Source: Halobium salinum (GTDB taxonomy: Archaea > Halobacteriota > Halobacteria > Halobacteriales > Haloferacaceae). From it: 64,000 nt of DNA. Both the position numbers and the translations under genes were made by a program. Under the pieces are notes generated by a model. That model was not told the DNA's origin. It worked only from the letters and a program-made list of their open reading frames with translations, and did no database searches. Where the stretch lies: contig NZ_JAODIW010000010.1 of assembly GCF_026586625.1 (NCBI RefSeq), positions 582,755-646,754 on the forward strand. The letters run 5' to 3'. Positions within the stretch are counted from its first letter, which is position 1. The number at the start of each line of letters is the position of its first letter. Positions 8,719 through 17,302 of the stretch are shown here, piece after piece.

Positions 8719-9165
8719 GTGAAAGAGTACCAGCGGAAGCAACTGCTCGAGCGCGTCGGTCGGGAGAGCGCGACCGTTGGCGTCGACATCCCCGACGAAA
8801 TCGAGGTGCAGGGGGAGACCATCGACCTCCGCACGTTCGTCTTCGAAATCAAGCGCCGCGACACGATTCCGGACGGCGAGCGCGAACGCGTCGAGCAGGC
8901 GAAGCGCAACCTCCGGCGCGAGCGCACGGAACGGTTGGCGAAAATCGAGGACAACGAGGTGAGCTACGAGGAGGGCGACGAACTCGCCCGGAGCATCATC
9001 GGTATCGACCGCGCACTGGACGCCCTGGACCAGCTTCGCCCCGTCGACCTCGAACAGGAGGCCCAGTTACAGGAGGCACAGGACCAGAAGCGCTGGATGA
9101 ACTTTCTCAAACAGGCGCTCGGTCGGGACGGCGGCAGTAACGCCCGCGGTCGCGGAGGGCGGTGA
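8719..9165 (+). CDS. DUF5788-like haloarchaeal protein
   Basis: 148 residues from GTG 8719, where the conserved opening VKEYQRKQLLERV begins; a longer open frame upstream has no such character. Helical and charged, with FVFEIKRRDTIPDGERERVEQ, SYEEGDELARSIIGIDRALDAL and a C-terminal RWMNFLKQALG. I recall this as DUF5788, found across Halobacteria, function unknown. The stop overlaps or abuts the PolX start (9162 or 9171), so the two are probably co-transcribed. Confidence 0.75.
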   Translation: MKEYQRKQLLERVGRESATVGVDIPDEIEVQGETIDLRTFVFEIKRRDTIPDGERERVEQAKRNLRRERTERLAKIEDNEVSYEEGDELARSIIGIDRALDALDQLRPVDLEQEAQLQEAQDQKRWMNFLKQALGRDGGSNARGRGGR

Positions 9166-9170
9166 GAAGC

Positions 9171-10919
9171 GTGAGCCGCAACGCCGAGGTCGCGACCCTG
9201 CTGGAGGAGATGGCCGACCTGCTGGAGGCACAGGACGTCGAGTACAAACCCCGCGCGTATCGCCAGGCCGCGGAGAACATCCGGGACCACCCCGGCGCCG
9301 TCGAGGACCTCGCGGCGGCGGGACGGGAGCGCGTCGAGGAGATAGACGCCGTCGGCGAGGCTATCGCGAGCAAGGTCGTCGAGTTCGTCGAGACCGGCGA
9401 GATAGCGGAACTCGAGGAACTCCGCGAGGAACTCCCGGTCGACATGGCCGGCCTCACCGCGGTCGAGGGCGTCGGTCCGAAGACCGTCGGCGACCTGTAC
9501 GAGGCGCTGGGGGTCACGACGCTCGACGAACTGGAAGCGGCGGCCGAGGAGGGTAGAATCCAGGAGGTGAAGGGGTTCGGGGCGAAGACCGAACAGAACA
9601 TCCTCGAGAACGTCCCCTTCGCCCGGCAGGCGAGGGAACGCGAGTTACTCGGTGAGGCCCGGCCGCTGGCCGACGACGCCCTTGGGTACGTCGGGTCGCT
9701 CGATTCGGTCGAGCGGGCGGAGGTCGCCGGCTCTATCCGCCGCTGGAAGGAGACCGTCGGCGACGTGGACGTGCTCGCCGCGAGCGACGACGGCCAGGCG
9801 GTCGTCGACGCCTTCGCCGACTGGGAGCGCGCCGACACGGTCATCGAGGCCGGTGCCGAGAAGGCCAGCGTCCGCGCGAGCGGCGTCCGGGTCGACCTCC
9901 GGGTCGTCGTCCCCGAGGAGTACGGCTCCGCGCTCCAGCACTTCACCGGGTCGTGGGACCACAACAAGCACCTCCGGAACGTCGCCATCGAGCAGGGGCT
10001 CAAAATCAACGAGTACGGTATCTTCGACGTCTCGGACGTCGACGACCCCGAGGCCGGCCAGCGCGTCGGCACGAAGGTCGGCGGGAGCCACGAGGACGAA
10101 ATCTACGAGGCGCTCGACATGGCCGTCCCCGTCCCCGAGCTGCGGGAGGACCGCGGCGAGATAGACGCCGCCCTCGACGGCGACCTCCCCGACCTGCTCG
10201 ACGTCGACGACGTCCGGGGGGACCTCCACACCCACACCGACTGGTCCGACGGCAACAACTCCATCGCGGAGATGGTCGAAGGCGCCGCCGCGAGGGGGTA
10301 CGACTACCACGTCGTCACCGACCACGCGACCGGCCCCGGGATGGTCGGCGGCGTCGGCCTCGACGACGACGAACTGCGCGAGCAGGCCGACGCCGTGGCC
10401 GAGGTCGCCGCCGACGCCTCCATCCCGGTGTTCCACGGCGTCGAGACCAACATCGACGCCGAGGGCGGCCTCTCGACGGCGGACGACCTGCTCGACGAAC
10501 TCGACGTGGTCGTCGCCTCGCCACACGCCGCGCTCGACCAGGACCGCGAGACCGCGACGAGTCGGTTGGTCACGGCCGTCGAGCACCCCGCCGTCGACAT
10601 CCTCGGACACCCGACGGGGCGCCTGCTCAACCGCCGCCCCGGGCTGGACGTGGATTTCGACCGGGTCGTCGAGGCGGCTGTCGATCACGGGGTCGCCCTC
10701 GAACTCAACGCCAACCCCCACCGCCTGGACGTCCGCGACGAGGTCGTCCGCCTCGCCGTCGAGGCCGGCGCGACGGTCGCCATCGACACCGACGCCCACT
10801 CGCCGAGCGAGTTCGAGCACGTCAGATACGGGGTGCACACCGCCCGTCGCGGGTGGGCCGAACCGGACGACGTGCTGAACGCGCGGAACGCAGACGGACT
10901 CCGCGAGTTCCTCCATTGA
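9171..10919 (+). CDS. polX: DNA polymerase / 3'-5' exonuclease PolX
   Basis: 582 residues from GTG 9171 (an in-frame GTG at 9162 is also possible). Domain order is that of bacterial/archaeal PolX: N-terminal HhH 8-kDa region (about 1-90), HhH repeats LTAVEGVGPKTVGDLYEALG and EVKGFGAKTEQNI, Pol-beta palm with GSIRRWKETVGDVDVL (catalytic DxD), thumb with FTGSWDHNKHLR, then a PHP domain from about residue 345 with DLHTHTDWSDG, VVTDHA, HGVETNID, SPHAAL, HPTGRLL and DTDAHSP, a full metal-ligand set. It fills short gaps in repair, with PHP exonuclease activity. The TTG start of the next gene overlaps its stop. Confidence 0.93.
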   Translation: MSRNAEVATLLEEMADLLEAQDVEYKPRAYRQAAENIRDHPGAVEDLAAAGRERVEEIDAVGEAIASKVVEFVETGEIAELEELREELPVDMAGLTAVEGVGPKTVGDLYEALGVTTLDELEAAAEEGRIQEVKGFGAKTEQNILENVPFARQARERELLGEARPLADDALGYVGSLDSVERAEVAGSIRRWKETVGDVDVLAASDDGQAVVDAFADWERADTVIEAGAEKASVRASGVRVDLRVVVPEEYGSALQHFTGSWDHNKHLRNVAIEQGLKINEYGIFDVSDVDDPEAGQRVGTKVGGSHEDEIYEALDMAVPVPELREDRGEIDAALDGDLPDLLDVDDVRGDLHTHTDWSDGNNSIAEMVEGAAARGYDYHVVTDHATGPGMVGGVGLDDDELREQADAVAEVAADASIPVFHGVETNIDAEGGLSTADDLLDELDVVVASPHAALDQDRETATSRLVTAVEHPAVDILGHPTGRLLNRRPGLDVDFDRVVEAAVDHGVALELNANPHRLDVRDEVVRLAVEAGATVAIDTDAHSPSEFEHVRYGVHTARRGWAEPDDVLNARNADGLREFLH

Positions 10920-11434
10920 GCGGCGTCGAAGGGGCCGAGTCCGACTGCGAGGACCGGCCGCGACTCCTCCTCGACGTGATGCTCGGCAAGCTCGCGACGT
11001 ACCTCCGGATGTGCGGCTACGACACCGCCTACGCGCTCGACCGGGACGTGGAGGCCGACGACCGGCTGCTCCGGATGGCGGCCGAGGAGGGTCGGACGCT
11101 ACTCACCCGGAACGTACGCCTCGCCGAGCGCGCAGGCCGGGACGAGGGCGTACCCGGCGCGCTCCTCCTCGAAACCCGCGAGGTGGTCGACCAGCTCGCC
11201 GAGCTCCGGGCCGCCGGCTTCGTCCTCGCGCTCGCCAACCCGCCGCGGCGCTGTAGCGTCTGCAACGGTCGCGTCGAGGCGGTCGCGGAGGGGGAGAGTC
11301 GCCCGGACTACGCCCCGAACGACGGGTCGGCGTGGCGCTGCCGGAACTGCGGCCAGCTGTTCTGGAAGGGGAGCCACTGGGACGACGTTGCCGCGACGCT
11401 CGCGTCGGTGTCCGTCTCGGAAGAGGAGTCGTAG
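10916..11434 (+). CDS. Mut7-C RNase domain protein
   Basis: 172 residues. Starts with TTG 10916 inside the stop of polX (TTGA overlap); the next in-frame starts would cut the conserved opening PRLLLDVMLGKLATYLRMCG. N-terminal PIN-like Mut7-C fold with LLDVMLGKLA, YDTAYALDRDVEADDRLL, LLTRN; C-terminal zinc ribbon CSVCNG...CRNCGQLFWKGSHW (C-x2-C x n C-x2-C). Mut7-C proteins are predicted RNases or nucleic-acid binders. Translational coupling to PolX suggests a joint role but this is inference. Confidence 0.88.
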   Translation: MSGVEGAESDCEDRPRLLLDVMLGKLATYLRMCGYDTAYALDRDVEADDRLLRMAAEEGRTLLTRNVRLAERAGRDEGVPGALLLETREVVDQLAELRAAGFVLALANPPRRCSVCNGRVEAVAEGESRPDYAPNDGSAWRCRNCGQLFWKGSHWDDVAATLASVSVSEEES

Positions 11435-11450
11435 AACGGGGGTCGACCCG

Positions 11451-12416
11451 TCAGCGACCGTCGCCGCGGCCGCGAGGTGTCCACTGCCGGCAGGCGTCCA
11501 TATCCTCCATGGTCTCGTCGTGGAGACCGCAGTACGGCTGCATCCCCTGCCCGGTCTTGACGTAGTCGAAGTGCGCACAGGAGCCGCAGTAGGAGTCGCC
11601 GGTGGGGTCGGCCCGGGGCTCGTCGTCGCGCATAATCTCGGCGTCCGTCGACGACGAACCTGAGGACGACGGCGTCAACGACCCCGAGGACGACGGCTCC
11701 GAGGGCGACTGCGTCGTCGCCGGCCCCCGAGCGTTCGACCCCTGTGGCTCCCGGATGTCGGTGTCGTCGGCGCCGCCGTCGCTGACGGCGCCGCGGTTGG
11801 TCTGGGTCTTCACGTCACCGTCGGGAGTGTCGCCGAAAAAGCCGATGCCGCCGAGCCCCGACGCCTTCTCGGCGGGCACCTCGACGTACCGCGTCTCGCC
11901 CTGGCGGGTGACCTCCATCGTCACCGTGCCGCCGGGGTCGTTCCGGGTCTTGAAGTTCGCGACGCCGACGAACAGACACCAGAAGGTGGTGATGACGCCG
12001 AGGAAGTACGTCCCGACGGTCGGGAGCGTCAGTTCGGTCTGGCCGGCGAGGCAGTTCGACCCCGACCACTGGCAGGGGTAGGCGTGCCAGAACATGGCGA
12101 CGCCCACCATCGCGATTCCGGCGCCGACGACGGCGGCGGCGCGGGTCCGGCGCCCCGCAGGGAGGATGGTCGAGATGCCGAGCAGGACGGCGGGGATGCC
12201 GACGCCGGCGAGGAGTCCGCCGACGTGACGTGCCCACGTGAGCTGCATGACGGCGTTCTGGTTCGGGGGGGCGAACGCCTCCGTCGTACCGACGACGAGT
12301 CCCGCGACCGCGAGCAACGTTCCGACCACGAAGAGGGCGACGCCGAGGTAGAGTCGGCGGCTCTCGCCGCCACTACCCCGGTCGCCGCCGGTGTACGCAT
12401 CCGCGAGACTGGTCAT
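11451..12416 (-). CDS. Haloarchaeal four-TM protein with C-terminal Cys motif (DUF7139-like)
   Basis: 321 residues from ATG 12416. Four hydrophobic helices at about 23-45, 65-90, 96-118 and 140-165 (the last with YFLGVITTFWCLFVGVANF) are followed by a cytosolic beta-rich patch (TVTMEVTRQGETRYVEVP), a low-complexity Ser/Pro/Gly linker and a C-terminal CGSCAHFDYVKTGQGMQPYC...C cluster that could bind a metal. I recall this layout as DUF7139 in Halobacteria; no function is known. Convergent with the Mut7-C gene. Confidence 0.75.
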   Translation of the reverse strand: MTSLADAYTGGDRGSGGESRRLYLGVALFVVGTLLAVAGLVVGTTEAFAPPNQNAVMQLTWARHVGGLLAGVGIPAVLLGISTILPAGRRTRAAAVVGAGIAMVGVAMFWHAYPCQWSGSNCLAGQTELTLPTVGTYFLGVITTFWCLFVGVANFKTRNDPGGTVTMEVTRQGETRYVEVPAEKASGLGGIGFFGDTPDGDVKTQTNRGAVSDGGADDTDIREPQGSNARGPATTQSPSEPSSSGSLTPSSSGSSSTDAEIMRDDEPRADPTGDSYCGSCAHFDYVKTGQGMQPYCGLHDETMEDMDACRQWTPRGRGDGR

Positions 12417-12580
12417 GGGCGCGCCTACGGGAGGGGTACACAAAACGGTACGTCAGACGGCCGCAAGACGTCGTGCCGTCGGTCGATTCTCGTTCCCGCC
12501 ACTACGGGAGCGGCGTCCGTGGGGCGACACCCCCACGGAACTCCGAAAGGGTTACCCTCCACGGTAGGGAACGTCCGGAC

Positions 12581-12874
12581 ATGTCCGACGACGATGCGGA
12601 AGAGGAGGAGGAGGCGCCCGCCGTCGAACTCGGCGACCGCGAGCCGGTCGAGGGACAGCCGGTCGCCCGCGTCGCCTCCCGGCTGACGTGGCCACAGGAA
12701 GCGAGCCGCGTACTGGAGAAGGAGGGCGACTCGACGGTGAGAACCCCCGACGGTCCGCAGACGCTCGACCAGGTGCTCGACGCCGTCGACGAGACGTACT
12801 TCGACTCTCGGCAGACGTTCGTACACGAGGTCCACGCCGTCATCGGCGACGGCCCCGTGCAGACCGAGGAGTAG
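12581..12874 (+). CDS. DUF5789-like small haloarchaeal protein
   Basis: 97 residues, strongly acidic start, then RLTWPQEASRVLEKEGDSTVRTPDGPQTL and YFDSRQTFVHEVHAVIG. This pattern is shared by a family I recall as DUF5789, usually 80-100 residues and present in several copies per haloarchaeal genome. Single small domain, no TM, no metal motif; function unknown. Own promoter presumed; next gene is 97 bases downstream. Confidence 0.72.
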   Translation: MSDDDAEEEEEAPAVELGDREPVEGQPVARVASRLTWPQEASRVLEKEGDSTVRTPDGPQTLDQVLDAVDETYFDSRQTFVHEVHAVIGDGPVQTEE

Positions 12875-12970
12875 GCGCTCGACCGTTCCGGCGGCTCACG
12901 CCCTCACACACGCCTTCGTGCCACTCCGGCCCCAACACGCTTTTCGCGGTGCCGTGCCCAGTACTCCCGT

Positions 12971-13426
12971 ATGTCGCTCCCAATCGACCCCGCGGCACTC
13001 GAGTCCGGAGACATCGGCGAGAAGCGCGCGACCCTCCACATGGACCACGCGGAGGCCATCGAGCACGTTCGCGAGGTCTTCACCGACGCCGGCTTCGGCG
13101 TCCCGGTCGAGTTCTCGCCCGCCGACCTACTGAACGAGAAGGTCGACGCCGACCGCGACCCCTACTACGTGCTCGGCGCGTGCAACCCGAACGTCGCCGA
13201 CGAGGTGCTTACCGTCTCGGAGAACCGGATGGGCGCGCTCTTTCCCTGCAACGTCGTGATTTGGGAGGAGGAACCGGGCGTCCAGACCGTCTACCACGTG
13301 AGCATCATGCGCATCGGTCGGCTTGTCGGGGTCGCCCCCGACGACGAGGAGATGGCCGAGATAATCGCGACGACCGGCGAACTGGTGGACGAAGCGTTCG
13401 CGAACCTCGACACGGCCGAGCACTGA
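12971..13426 (+). CDS. DUF302 domain protein
   Basis: 151 residues covering one DUF302 domain: EAIEHVREVFTDAGFGVP, YYVLGACNPNVADEVL, GALFPCNVVIWEE, and a C-terminal helix. The ACNP and PCNV elements are the usual family landmarks. DUF302 proteins are small beta-alpha proteins of unknown role, in some species linked to redox or sulfur chemistry. No partner gene: the downstream gene is convergent. Confidence 0.88.
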   Translation: MSLPIDPAALESGDIGEKRATLHMDHAEAIEHVREVFTDAGFGVPVEFSPADLLNEKVDADRDPYYVLGACNPNVADEVLTVSENRMGALFPCNVVIWEEEPGVQTVYHVSIMRIGRLVGVAPDDEEMAEIIATTGELVDEAFANLDTAEH

Positions 13427-13461
13427 GGCCGCCGAACGGTCCCGGGGTGCACACGGTGCGT

Positions 13462-14415
13462 TCACGTCGCGAGCACCGTCATCGACTCCGCGTAGACGAC
13501 GACGCCGACCGCGACCTCGAACGTAGCGAGCGCGAGCACCGGCGTCAGTACGGACCGCGTGCGCTCGTAGCCGTACGCGCCGACGCCGACGGTCGCGACT
13601 CGGAGGAGGTCGTAGCCGGCCCGAGGGAGGTCGACGGCGGCACCCAGCGCGGTGACGAAGCCGAGCAGACCGAGCGCCAGCAGCGGGACGTACATCGGTC
13701 TGACGAGGCGCTTCGGCGTCCGTTCGACCCAGGCGCGGTAGCAGAGTCCCGTCCCGAACCAGAGCCCGACCGTCGCGGCGACCCCGAGCGAGAGGGCGAG
13801 CATCGGGGGCACTCCCTCGCGGACGATAGTCCGGAAGCCGGCGGCCGGAATCGGCTCCGAGAACCAGACGAGAAGCGGCGTGAGGGCCGCCGCGTGCGAG
13901 TGCGGCAGGAGCCTCCGGAGGCGGCCCTGGACGGCGCCGTGGTACAGCAGGCCGTAACCAGCGGCCCCGAAGGCGGCCGACGGGAGCACCGACCCGACCA
14001 CGAACCCGAGGTCGGCCTCCGGTCCGTATCGCGTCCCGACCATCGAGGCCAGCGACGTGTCGGTCACGACAGTCCCGACGACGGTCGCGACGCAGACGAG
14101 CACCGGCGGTGTAACCGCCGCGACGAGGAGCCAGTGCCGGTCTCGGGTCGGCCAGCCCATCGGCAGCCCGACGTCACGAGCGCGGGCGTAGACGACGGCG
14201 CCGAGTCCCAGTCCGCCCAGGTGCCAGACTACGGCGCCGAGGAGGAACGGTGAGCCGACACGAGGTGGCAGAGACGCCAGGAGCGGACCGGCGGCGTCCG
14301 CGAGAAGCGACGACCAGAACGTCACTCCGGCCACGAACAGGGCCAGGAGGCCGAACACGAACGCTTCCGTATCACGCTCGTGCGGGAGTCGGTCGCGAAG
14401 CCGAGTGCCGGCCAT
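13462..14415 (-). CDS. Membrane protein resembling CPBP proteases but lacking their glutamates
   Basis: 317 residues, 8 or so TM helices. The segment GYGLLYHGAVQGRLRRLL followed by a helix ending LLVWF has the layout of CPBP/Abi motif 1 (EE..FRG.l...L), but the metal-binding EE pair is replaced by GY and FRG by YHG. Later histidine motifs are also not evident. So it may be a catalytically dead relative that binds or regulates, or an unrelated membrane protein. It ends 36 bases from the convergent DUF302 gene. Upstream of the start the DNA turns A/T-rich (acagaagatatattaggtaac), a likely promoter. Confidence 0.6.
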   Translation of the reverse strand: MAGTRLRDRLPHERDTEAFVFGLLALFVAGVTFWSSLLADAAGPLLASLPPRVGSPFLLGAVVWHLGGLGLGAVVYARARDVGLPMGWPTRDRHWLLVAAVTPPVLVCVATVVGTVVTDTSLASMVGTRYGPEADLGFVVGSVLPSAAFGAAGYGLLYHGAVQGRLRRLLPHSHAAALTPLLVWFSEPIPAAGFRTIVREGVPPMLALSLGVAATVGLWFGTGLCYRAWVERTPKRLVRPMYVPLLALGLLGFVTALGAAVDLPRAGYDLLRVATVGVGAYGYERTRSVLTPVLALATFEVAVGVVVYAESMTVLAT

Positions 14416-14522
14416 GTCACTACAGAAGATATATTAGGTAACTGTCTTTCGGTGGGTGGCAGAGCCGGTGGGGGCGGCGGAACTGACGATGTAACCGGTG
14501 CTGGCGGCGCCGGCGGGACGCC

Positions 14523-15812
14523 TTACGGCCCGAAGTCCGCGAGGTTGGTCTGGAGGCCGGAGACCATCCCCGACTTGCGACGCAGGTCGTTCGTGGAGAC
14601 CGGGAGGTGTTCGGTCACCCCGCGAACCGCGTCGCCGAAGGTCTCGGCTTCGGCGCCCTCGTCCCCGAAGGCGTTCCGCACCGTCTCGCGGACCTGCCAG
14701 ACGCCGACCGGGCCCCAGTAGTCGTCGGAGACGTGCCGGAGGACGAGCACCTTCGCTTGTCGACCGATGTCCGAGAGGTGCTCCAACACCCCGAGTCGCG
14801 CGGCGTAGTAGGCGCCGGCGGTCTCGTCGACGTACCCCGTCCGACCCTCGTACCCCTCGCGGTCGCTGGACATCCACAATCCGGCCTGCGGGTCGGGGTT
14901 CCAGATGCTCCCCGGCGCCTTCATCTCGACGAGTTCGTACTCCCACTGGCCGGGCGCGAGCACGACCCAGAAGGCGTTGCCGAGGTACTCGTTGCGGTAC
15001 ACCTGCACGCTGTCGACGCTCGGTGTGTCGCGAATCGTCCCGCGGAGGAACTGACCGACCGTATCGTCGACGGCGGTGATGGACCACCGCGTCGGGACGA
15101 GCCGGCGGTTCTCCCCGCGGCCGAGCGCCCCCGCGGAGAGAATCGAGTTTATCTCGTACACGTCGAAGCCGCGGCGGTAGAGGTAGTTCATCGCGCCCTG
15201 GGCCTGCCAGTCGTCGTCCTCCAGGGTCTTCTTCACCGGCCGGGGGACGTGCGGGTTCTCGCCGAGTGCCGCCGACTCAGCGCGGGCGCGCGGGCCGGTC
15301 GGCGTGGCGATGTCGTCGTCGGAGACGTCGAAGTCGATTTCGGGCGCGCCGTCGAGGCCGATTTCGACGCTCACCGGTCGGTCGGCGATGGCGACCTCGC
15401 GCTGGACGCCGACGAACCCTTCCCAGGCGTCGTGGACCGAGGTCGAGGCGTCCGCGCCGACGCGCCGGACGTCCGTCGCCTGGTTCGAGTTGAGGAGACT
15501 GGTCCGGCGCTGGAACACGTCCTCGATGCCGACCCCCTCGTCGTACCAGGCGCCGCTGGTCTCGAAGCGGTCGGCCTGCTCCTCGTGGCCGACCGGCGAG
15601 AGGATGCCGGTGGCGACGTTCGGGTAGTTGCCGGAGCCGACGAAGATGGAGGGGGAGACGGAGCCGAAGGTCGAGTCGCCCTGCACGGCCTCGTCGAAGC
15701 GGTGCTGGAACCGCTCCAGCTGGTCCATAATCGCGTAGGACTTCTCCTTCGCGAGGCGCCGACGCTCGGCGCGTTCGTTGGCCTCTATGTCGACGTACTC
15801 GTCGAGGCGCAT
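14523..15812 (-). CDS. nreA: NreA-type archaeal DNA repair protein
   Basis: 429 residues, the usual size of archaeal Nre proteins. Recognisable parts are MRLDEYVDIEANERAERRRLA at the start, FVGSGNYPNVATGILSP, a central RAESAALGENPHVPRPVKKTL, RRGFDVYEINSILSAGALGRGENRRLVPTRWSITAVDD, EYLGNAFWVVL, and GAYYAARLGVLEHL. The C-terminus QTNLADFGP resembles a weak PCNA-interacting box (Q-x-x-L-x-x-F). Nre proteins act with PCNA in mitomycin-C-type damage repair in Haloferax. Gene stands alone between TFB and a membrane protein. Confidence 0.88.
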   Translation of the reverse strand: MRLDEYVDIEANERAERRRLAKEKSYAIMDQLERFQHRFDEAVQGDSTFGSVSPSIFVGSGNYPNVATGILSPVGHEEQADRFETSGAWYDEGVGIEDVFQRRTSLLNSNQATDVRRVGADASTSVHDAWEGFVGVQREVAIADRPVSVEIGLDGAPEIDFDVSDDDIATPTGPRARAESAALGENPHVPRPVKKTLEDDDWQAQGAMNYLYRRGFDVYEINSILSAGALGRGENRRLVPTRWSITAVDDTVGQFLRGTIRDTPSVDSVQVYRNEYLGNAFWVVLAPGQWEYELVEMKAPGSIWNPDPQAGLWMSSDREGYEGRTGYVDETAGAYYAARLGVLEHLSDIGRQAKVLVLRHVSDDYWGPVGVWQVRETVRNAFGDEGAEAETFGDAVRGVTEHLPVSTNDLRRKSGMVSGLQTNLADFGP

Positions 15813-16134
15813 CGTCCTTTATACCGGACGGACGGGCAAGAACCTTCGGCTGGTCGTCTCCGGGCGGTCGCGTCCGGCTGTGTCGCACGCTCCGTCGCTG
15901 GCGAGCAGGCGACGCTCCTCGGAGCACGGGACGGCGCGTCGCGCACTTCGGGCCTCGCGGCCGACGACCGGGGACCGGCCTCGTTGCGTCCCGTGGCGTG
16001 GGTCAGGCCACGTAGGGTCTGGTCCCGCTCTCGCATTTGAACGTCGGGGCGAGACGAACGCGAAGCTAGCCGGCGGTAGTCGGTGACAGAAAACCGGTCG
16101 TCGAGTGGAATCGGTTACGTCGCGAACGACGCGC
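15813..16134. other. Gene-free spacer between nreA and tfb
   Basis: 322 bases without a supported gene. It must hold the nreA promoter; the only clear A/T box on that strand (TATAAAGG, 15816-15823 on the minus strand) lies only about 9 bases before the ATG, too close for a normal leaderless start. The rest is GC-rich with short inverted pieces (for example ggcctcgcggcc near 15951) and no open frame of coding character. Confidence 0.6.
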
Positions 16135-17154
16135 TCAGCCGTGGATGCCCATCGCCTCGATCTGCTCCTGATACCGATTGCGGATGGTGACCTCCGTCAC
16201 CTGCGCGACTTCGGCGACCTCGCGCTGGGTCTTCTTCTCGTTGCAGAGCAGCGAGGAGGCGTAGATGGCGGCGGCGGCGAAGCCGGTCGGGGACTTCCCC
16301 GACAGCAGTCCCTGCTCGGCCGTCGTCTCGATGATGTGCTTGGCCTTGCTCTGGACCTCCTCGCTCAGTTCGAGTTCGGAGGCAAAACGCGGGACGTACT
16401 GCTTGGGGTCGACCGGGCGCATCTCCAGGCCGAGCTCCTGGGAGACGTACCTGTAGGTCCGACCGATTTCTTTCCGCTCCACGCGGGAGACCTCCGAAAT
16501 CTCCTCGAGGCTCCGCGGGATGCCCTCCTTCCGGCAGGCGGCGTACAGACACGCGGTGGCGACCCCCTCGATGGAGCGCCCGCGGATGAGGTCCTCGTCG
16601 AGCGCGCGGCGGTAGATGACCGACGCGACCTCCCGCACGGAGCGGGGCACACCGAGCGCGGAGGCCATGCGGTCGACCTCGGAGAGCGCGAACTGGAGGT
16701 TGCGCTCGCCGGCGTCCTTCGTGCGGATGCGCTCCTGCCACTTGCGCAGGCGGTGCATCTGCGAGCGCTTCTTCGAGGAGATGGAGCGCCCGTAGGCGTC
16801 CTTGTCCTTCCAGTCGATGGTCGTCGTCAGCCCCTTGTCGTGCATCGTCTGGGTCGTCGGCGCGCCGACCCGGGACTTCGACTGGCGCTCGGAGTGGTTG
16901 AACGCGCGCCACTCGGGCCCGCGGTCGATGTTCTCCTCCTCGACGACCAGACCGGTCTCCTCGTGGATGAGCTCGCCGTCGGCCGTTCTAGTGAGCTCGT
17001 CCGGGTCGAGTTCCTCCGGGTCGAGCGTCTCGGCGTCGGGGTCCTCGGTGGACTCCGTCGACTCCGTCGACGCGCGCGACCCGTCGGTCGTGTCCGCGTC
17101 GCGCCACGCTCGCTGCCGCTGGTCCCCGTTCCGCTGGCGAGTGGGCCCTGTCAT
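16135..17154 (-). CDS. tfb: Transcription initiation factor TFB with Cys-less zinc ribbon
   Basis: 339 residues from ATG 17154. B-reader/linker [35 protein letters not shown] (79-108, shown as adjoining short motifs [11 protein letters not shown] and [10 protein letters not shown]) and two cyclin repeats are complete, ending with the [24 protein letters not shown] that reads the BRE. The N-terminal zinc ribbon is degenerate: residues 44-72 keep the outline (DPEEL...[15 protein letters not shown]) but all four Cys are replaced. TFB recruits RNA polymerase to TBP-bound promoters. A further 9 codons upstream are open, but they would overlap the TATA box at 17183. Confidence 0.95.
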   Translation of the reverse strand: MTGPTRQRNGDQRQRAWRDADTTDGSRASTESTESTEDPDAETLDPEELDPDELTRTADGELIHEETGLVVEEENIDRGPEWRAFNHSERQSKSRVGAPTTQTMHDKGLTTTIDWKDKDAYGRSISSKKRSQMHRLRKWQERIRTKDAGERNLQFALSEVDRMASALGVPRSVREVASVIYRRALDEDLIRGRSIEGVATACLYAACRKEGIPRSLEEISEVSRVERKEIGRTYRYVSQELGLEMRPVDPKQYVPRFASELELSEEVQSKAKHIIETTAEQGLLSGKSPTGFAAAAIYASSLLCNEKKTQREVAEVAQVTEVTIRNRYQEQIEAMGIHG

Positions 17155-17182
17155 CGTATTTATGTGGGGCACCCGGCTCACT

Positions 17183-17188
17183 GATAAA
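17183..17188 (-). promoter_or_regulatory. TATA-like box of tfb
   Basis: Minus strand TTTATC (gataaa on plus) centred about 31 bases before ATG 17154, in caccgcctttatcagtg. It fits a start of transcription a few bases before the ATG and argues against the longer tfb reading that would start inside it. Confidence 0.65.
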
Positions 17189-17302
17189 GGCGGTGGCTAA
17201 TCTCACAGGTTGGCGGCAGGGTTCCCCGGAGACCCCCCGACCCACGAGTCGCCGGCGACCGGAAGCGACCCGTTTTACTGCCGCCGTCACCTCCCCCCCA
17301 AC

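Noticed and set aside
15816-15823. TATAAAGG box on the minus strand before nreA as its promoter
   Set aside because: Centre is only about 9 bases before the conserved ATG; a transcript from it would start within the gene. It may be chance or the start site may lie elsewhere.
17155-17181. Nine-codon upstream start for tfb
   Set aside because: Start would lie against the TATA-like box at 17183-17188, incompatible with its use as promoter.
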